Assembly (NCBI GenBank): GCA_938082915.1
Contig: CALKCG010000042.1
Location: 1-6,995, forward strand
From: an uncultured archaeon
Lineage (GTDB): Archaea > Thermoproteota > CALKCG01 > B24
Direction: 5' to 3'
Length of the DNA stretch: 6,995 bases
Shown: in pieces, positions 4,079-6,995 of the stretch
Layout of the letters: every line of letters starts with the position of its first letter
How positions within the stretch are numbered: the first letter of the stretch is position 1
Notes under the pieces: model-generated
Database searches by the model: none
Told to the model about the DNA's origin: nothing
The model's input: the letters and a program-made list of their open reading frames with translations, nothing else
Program-made: the position numbers and the translations under genes

Positions 4079-5821
4079 TCAGAAGTCGATGGCATTGTGT
4101 ATCTTAGCTATTTGCTCTGGATCTACCTTCCACCTTCTATCGTAAGTCATGTATCCGTTTAATTCACCCTCTACATCGTATAGTTGCGTGTAGCAAAAGC
4201 CTGCTATAGATTTGCACTCACATATGGCTTTCATACTCATCCTATACCTTGTTAAGAATTCGTATTCATCTGCAACTGGGGGACCGTAAACCATGACTTC
4301 GCGGTCTACAATGGGTTTAAACTCTTTAATCCCCCATCCTCCAAACTCGCTTAAAACTATGGGTTGACCGTTGTACTTAAAGTCGTCGATGGATATTTTA
4401 AACTCTTTAGGCTCTCCAGTTTTTAAAGACTGTATTCTCTTTAAAAGTACTTCTTTGAAATGCCTATACCCCTTCCAACCACTATAGTCGTGAATATCCA
4501 CTATATCCGTATGACCAGTATGTATATAGCCGCTGTTATCTACGAGAAGTCTTGTAGGATCTAAACGTTTAATCCTCAAGCAGACCTCTTCTACAAACTT
4601 ACGGTGTTCGGGAGTATTACGTACAGTCTCCCTTTCATTGAATGGAACCCAAGCTATTATCGACGGATGATTAAAATCTCTGAGTATTATGGATTCTACT
4701 TCTCTCCAGAAATTGTCAAGGTTTCTGTATTCAAGGCTCATACCCCAGTCTGGCATTTCCTCCCAAACCAATACCCCCATCTTATCGCACCAGTAGAAGT
4801 ATCTTGGGTCTTCAGGCTTCTGATGTTTCCTAACTCCGTTTAATCCCAACTTTTTAACGGCTTCAACATCTCTCTTTAAAGCATCGATATTGTGAGCAAC
4901 GTATATTCCATCTGGGAAATAGCCCTGATCCAATGCAAATTTAAGATAAATGGGTTTATTATTTAGTGTTATTTTTCCATTTGCAACGCCTATCTTTCTT
5001 AAACCAAAATATCCCTTAACCTTATCTAAAACTACGTCATTCTTCTCAATCATAAGCTCAATTGCATATAAGTCAGGCTCCTCAGGAGACCATAAACATA
5101 CTTCTTGAAGTTCCAGTGAAATTCGTAGAGGGTTTTCTTTCACTTTCCAAGTTGAATTAATGAGTTCAGACTCAGCTAAGAAAGCCCTTACTCTAAGCTT
5201 CAAATTATTAAGCTGTCCATTTACATATGTATGCAATTGAAACCCATTATGCTCAATGTCTGGAAAAATCTGAAACCTATCTATCCAAGCGTTTCCACAT
5301 GATTCTATCCAAACTGGTTGCCATATTCCTGTAACCCTCATGTATGTGCATCCGGAAGGTTTAAGTCTTGGATCTTGTTTCCCCCTCGCTTGGTCTCCAT
5401 GACGATCCTCCACTCTTAAGATGAGAATGTTTTCGTAGTTAACATGATCTGTTATATCAAAGCTGAAGGGTGAAAATCCACCTATGTGTTCGCCCAGGTA
5501 TTTCCCATTAAGCCACACAGCAGCCTTATAGTCTACAGCTCCAAACTTGAGTAAAACTTTAGCCTGCCTGAAGTCTTCGCTTAGTTTAAACGCTTTGCAA
5601 TACCATACAACATTATGTATGGATTCATCTCCTACTCTACTCAATTTGCTTTGAAATGGATATGGGACTTTTATCTTCACGGGTTCAGGCAACCCGTTCA
5701 AAAACCATTTTTCACTTAACCCTGCGTCGTTATCGTCAAAGCTAAAATCCCATAGTCCTTCGAGGCTCATCCAAGGGCTTCTAATGAAGTCCGGTCTAGG
5801 GGCCTCCACATCATGAATCAT
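4079..5821 (-). CDS. Glycoside hydrolase family 2 enzyme, compact intracellular form
   Basis: This 580-residue retaining exo-glycosidase has the GH2 order: a sugar-binding jelly-roll domain (about 8-175, with GLWDFSFDD at 22-30, VWLNGKYLGEHIGGF at 102-116 and TGIWQPVW at 164-171), an Ig-like domain (about 178-272) and a TIM barrel (about 275-580). The acid/base is E396 in WVPFNERE; the nucleophile is E492 in VLSEFGG. The family signatures RKHQKPEDPRYFYW (331-344), VWEEMPDWG (352-360) and TQLYDVEGELNGYMTYDRRW (545-564) are intact. No signal peptide is present, so it should act on imported oligosaccharides. Beta-galactosidase, beta-glucuronidase, beta-mannosidase or arabinosidase activity are all possible; the form is far shorter than LacZ (about 1000 aa). 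ATG 5821 is chosen over GTG 5830 because GTGAT (5830-5826) lies 4 nt upstream, matching the reductase geometry. It is probably monocistronic. Confidence 0.92.
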   Translation of the reverse strand: MIHDVEAPRPDFIRSPWMSLEGLWDFSFDDNDAGLSEKWFLNGLPEPVKIKVPYPFQSKLSRVGDESIHNVVWYCKAFKLSEDFRQAKVLLKFGAVDYKAAVWLNGKYLGEHIGGFSPFSFDITDHVNYENILILRVEDRHGDQARGKQDPRLKPSGCTYMRVTGIWQPVWIESCGNAWIDRFQIFPDIEHNGFQLHTYVNGQLNNLKLRVRAFLAESELINSTWKVKENPLRISLELQEVCLWSPEEPDLYAIELMIEKNDVVLDKVKGYFGLRKIGVANGKITLNNKPIYLKFALDQGYFPDGIYVAHNIDALKRDVEAVKKLGLNGVRKHQKPEDPRYFYWCDKMGVLVWEEMPDWGMSLEYRNLDNFWREVESIILRDFNHPSIIAWVPFNERETVRNTPEHRKFVEEVCLRIKRLDPTRLLVDNSGYIHTGHTDIVDIHDYSGWKGYRHFKEVLLKRIQSLKTGEPKEFKISIDDFKYNGQPIVLSEFGGWGIKEFKPIVDREVMVYGPPVADEYEFLTRYRMSMKAICECKSIAGFCYTQLYDVEGELNGYMTYDRRWKVDPEQIAKIHNAIDF

Positions 5822-5825
5822 AATT

Positions 5826-5830
5826 ATCAC
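5826..5830 (-). promoter_or_regulatory. Ribosome-binding site GTGAT deciding the GH2 start
   Basis: GTGAT (5830-5826), spacer AATT, ATG (5821-5819). The spacing equals that of the reductase GGTGAT site. The in-frame GTG at 5830 is therefore better read as part of the ribosome-binding site than as a start codon. Confidence 0.6.
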
Positions 5831-5848
5831 AGTAAAAGTGGCTCTTTC

Positions 5849-5861
5849 AAACTTAAAGTTT
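5849..5861. repeat. Palindrome AAACTTAAAGTTT in the GH2 promoter
   Basis: AAACTT (5849-5854), A, AAGTTT (5856-5861): a perfect 6-bp dyad that overlaps or directly follows the TATA-like sequence of the GH2 gene. It is a candidate operator for sugar control, but the AT-richness makes chance plausible. Confidence 0.35.
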
Positions 5862-5866
5862 TAAAG
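5859..5866 (-). promoter_or_regulatory. TATA-like box CTTTAAAA of the GH2 gene
   Basis: On minus, CTTTAAAA is centred about 41 nt before the ATG at 5821, which predicts a start site near 5836 and a leader of about 15 nt carrying the GTGAT site. A near copy, CTTTAAG, follows directly, so the exact box is uncertain. Confidence 0.4.
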
Positions 5867-6094
5867 CCTCGCATTACTGCTAAAGTAGAGCGTCTATGAA
5901 AGCGTCATGCTATGCGACGTCGGGTGGAGTAGTTAGGAGCTTAACTTAGAGGAGACCTAAACTTGCTTTACCAAATAATATGGATTCAGTGAGCTCATCG
6001 AAACTAAGCCAGTTTCCACTTTAAAGGTATTTAGAGAACGCCAGTATTTTATTCAACTTAGAACTTTAACTCCTCAAGATCGAGCTCTTACGTT

Positions 6095-6118
6095 GGAATC
6101 TCCACCCCCTGAGATTTC
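6095..6118. repeat. Hairpin GGAATCTC / GAGATTTC with C-rich loop
   Basis: The stem pairs 6095-6102 with 6111-6118 (seven Watson-Crick pairs and one G-T); the loop 6103-6110 is CACCCCCT. It lies about 80 bp upstream of the SPFH core promoter, so it is not in that mRNA. Its role is unknown. Confidence 0.4.
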
Positions 6119-6187
6119 TCACATTTCCAGAAGTTTTTATGAGACATGAAGTAAATTTGTCCTAAGGAGTTTCTCTTTTTGAAAACC

Positions 6188-6230
6188 CCATAGATAAGTA
6201 TAAAAAGCCTTGATGAACTACTATCTATGG
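6188..6230. repeat. Perfect 9-bp inverted repeat bracketing the SPFH TATA box
   Basis: CCATAGATA (6188-6196) and TATCTATGG (6222-6230) are exact reverse complements. The 25-bp spacer contains the TATA box, and the right arm covers the inferred transcription start and the first bases of the ribosome-binding site. The arm centres are 34 bp apart, about three helical turns, so two bound dimers or a looping repressor would lie on the same DNA face. Confidence 0.5.
6199..6206 (+). promoter_or_regulatory. TATA box TATAAAAA of the SPFH gene
   Basis: TATAAAAA predicts initiation near 6226-6228. This excludes the in-frame ATG at 6213 as a start, because it would lie upstream of the transcript. It leaves the TTG at 6240 with a leader of about 13 nt. 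Confidence 0.6.
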
Positions 6231-6232
6231 TG
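6229..6232 (+). promoter_or_regulatory. Ribosome-binding site GGTG for the SPFH TTG start
   Basis: GGTG (6229-6232) lies 7 nt before TTG 6240-6242. The neighbouring ATG at 6227 is in another frame and stops after two codons. The site overlaps the right arm of the 9-bp inverted repeat. Confidence 0.45.
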
Positions 6233-6239
6233 TGAGACT

Positions 6240-6995
6240 TTGGATTGGTCTTATGAACCGGAAGAGGGGTTTAAACGTAGACGCTCGACTAGTATTTGGA
6301 GAATTATAGCAGTTTTAATAATTATACTCCTGGCGTCTACCCTTCTGATAGCGATGTGTATAACCAGTTTAAGTCCCGGGGAAGTTGCTGTTACATACGA
6401 TCCACTGTTTAAAAGCTATGGTGGCCCGTATATTGGTCCTATTGTGTTTCTGAAGGCGCCGTGGCAGGGTTTAATCAGAGACTTTTATACGATCGATTAC
6501 ATCGATATGACTGCAGAGGCTAAGGCTGACTATCCTCCTATTACGGCTTTGACTAAAGATGGAGTTGAAGTGACAATAGAAGAGTCGTTTACATACTCAA
6601 TAGACCCGAGCCTCTTTCTAGACTTAGTTAAAGACTACCCTAGGATTGATTATGAAGAACAGGTTCTAGTTCCGATAATGCGTCAAATAGTCAGAGATAT
6701 TACTTCTACATATACTATTGAGGAAGTAATCTCCAATAGGGAAGAACTTGCCGTGAAGATAAAGGAAACCTATAAACATAGAATAGAAAGCGATCCTACG
6801 CTTAAAGCGATAAGATTACATGATGTTATGCTTAGAGGCATAAAACTTCCAGACCGTATTAAACAGGCCATAGAAGCCAAAATAGCTGCATATCAGCAGA
6901 AAATAGCGGCAGAATATGAGCGTGAGAAGATTTTAACTCTTGCAAACGCTACAGCTATGGAAAGGATAATAGTGGCTGAAGGTGAGGCTGAAGCA
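6240..6995 (+). CDS. SPFH/band 7 (prohibitin-family) membrane protein, 5' part
   Basis: The window holds 252 codons; the gene continues past the right edge. The chain starts LDWSYEPEEGFKRRR (the L read as Met), followed by one membrane segment at about 20-41 (WRIIAVLIIILLASTLLIAM). The basic residues before it suggest a cytoplasmic N-terminus. The SPFH domain follows: SPGEVAV (45-51), PYIGPIVFLKAPW (63-75), then the signature TKDGVEVTIEESFTYSID (105-122). From about 205 it becomes an Ala/Glu-rich heptad helix (IEAKIAAYQQKIAAEYERE) typical of prohibitins and flotillins, which assemble into ring-shaped membrane scaffolds and often modulate membrane proteases. The TTG start is preferred because the in-frame ATG at 6213 lies inside the promoter and the next in-frame ATG is within the membrane helix. 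An adjacent NfeD or protease partner would lie outside the window. Confidence 0.85.
   Translation, partial: MDWSYEPEEGFKRRRSTSIWRIIAVLIIILLASTLLIAMCITSLSPGEVAVTYDPLFKSYGGPYIGPIVFLKAPWQGLIRDFYTIDYIDMTAEAKADYPPITALTKDGVEVTIEESFTYSIDPSLFLDLVKDYPRIDYEEQVLVPIMRQIVRDITSTYTIEEVISNREELAVKIKETYKHRIESDPTLKAIRLHDVMLRGIKLPDRIKQAIEAKIAAYQQKIAAEYEREKILTLANATAMERIIVAEGEAEA

Larger units (their letters stand above)
5822..6239. other. Divergent intergenic region between GH2 and the SPFH gene
   Basis: These 418 bp separate the divergent GH2 and SPFH genes, with a promoter at each end. The middle (about 5880-6180) has no open frame above about 20 codons with a usable start. It contains one good inverted repeat, GGAATCTC (6095-6102) with GAGATTTC (6111-6118): an 8-bp stem with one G-T pair and a C-rich 8-nt loop. 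AGCGTC occurs twice close together near 5888-5907. No RNA gene is recognised. Confidence 0.55.

Noticed and set aside
4012..4107. 31-codon plus-strand open frame with a hydrophobic start (MNAQFLLIYGLIAVNFPFLM).
   Set aside because: It overlaps the GH2 3' end antisense, has only a weak purine-rich sequence upstream, contains the GH2 hairpin, and has no TATA box at the right distance.
3476..4843. Plus-strand open frames opposite the reductase (3476-3796) and the GH2 gene (4604-4843).
   Set aside because: They are shadows of strongly supported minus-strand enzymes with intact family motifs.

Overview
The window looks like a piece of an archaeal chromosome, probably from a (hyper)thermophilic member of the TACK/Thermoproteota side. 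The evidence is of several kinds. Core promoters are TATA boxes about 25 nt upstream of very short or absent leaders. Ribosome-binding sites are GGTGAT or AGGTG, the archaeal anti-Shine-Dalgarno complement. TTG starts occur, one gene encodes an F420-dependent NADP reductase-like protein, and one encodes a conserved-looking protein with the feel of TACK-archaeal unknowns. No rRNA, tRNA, CRISPR array, transposase or integrase is visible. Codon use looks uniform, so nothing marks the block as recently acquired. The exact lineage cannot be fixed from this sequence.

Layout. Positions 1-74 (minus) hold the first 24 codons of a gene whose N-terminus resembles TIM-barrel sugar isomerases/epimerases, with its own promoter. 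Positions 75-714 are a long gap with no credible gene but several perfect hairpins. Positions 715-2247 (minus) encode an FGGY-family sugar kinase (xylulokinase-like), starting at TTG behind an AGGTG site. Positions 2248-2599 are a divergent intergenic region. Positions 2600-3181 (plus) encode a 193-residue coiled-coil-plus-beta-domain protein of unknown function, probably leaderless. Positions 3235-3900 (minus) encode the F420-dependent NADP reductase-like protein. Positions 4079-5821 (minus) encode a compact intracellular glycoside hydrolase of family 2, with a hairpin just after its stop. Positions 5822-6239 are intergenic. Positions 6240-6995 (plus) are the 5' part of a membrane-anchored SPFH/prohibitin-family gene that runs off the right edge.

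Functionally, the GH2 enzyme, the FGGY kinase and the isomerase-like gene could form a loose sugar-use set: cleavage of an imported glycoside, isomerisation of the released sugar, then phosphorylation. All three are on the minus strand, but they are not one operon, because unrelated genes and promoters separate them. The reductase would exchange hydride between NADP(H) and F420. The 193-aa protein and the SPFH protein have no evident link to sugar use.

Most of the window is ordinary chromosome. What stands out is short dyad symmetry at or next to five inferred core promoters, including a perfect 9-bp inverted repeat bracketing the TATA box of the SPFH gene. Also notable are the hairpin-rich 640-bp gap and a reductase that departs from the usual NADP- and F420-site motifs. 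I do not see a clear new defence or mobile system.
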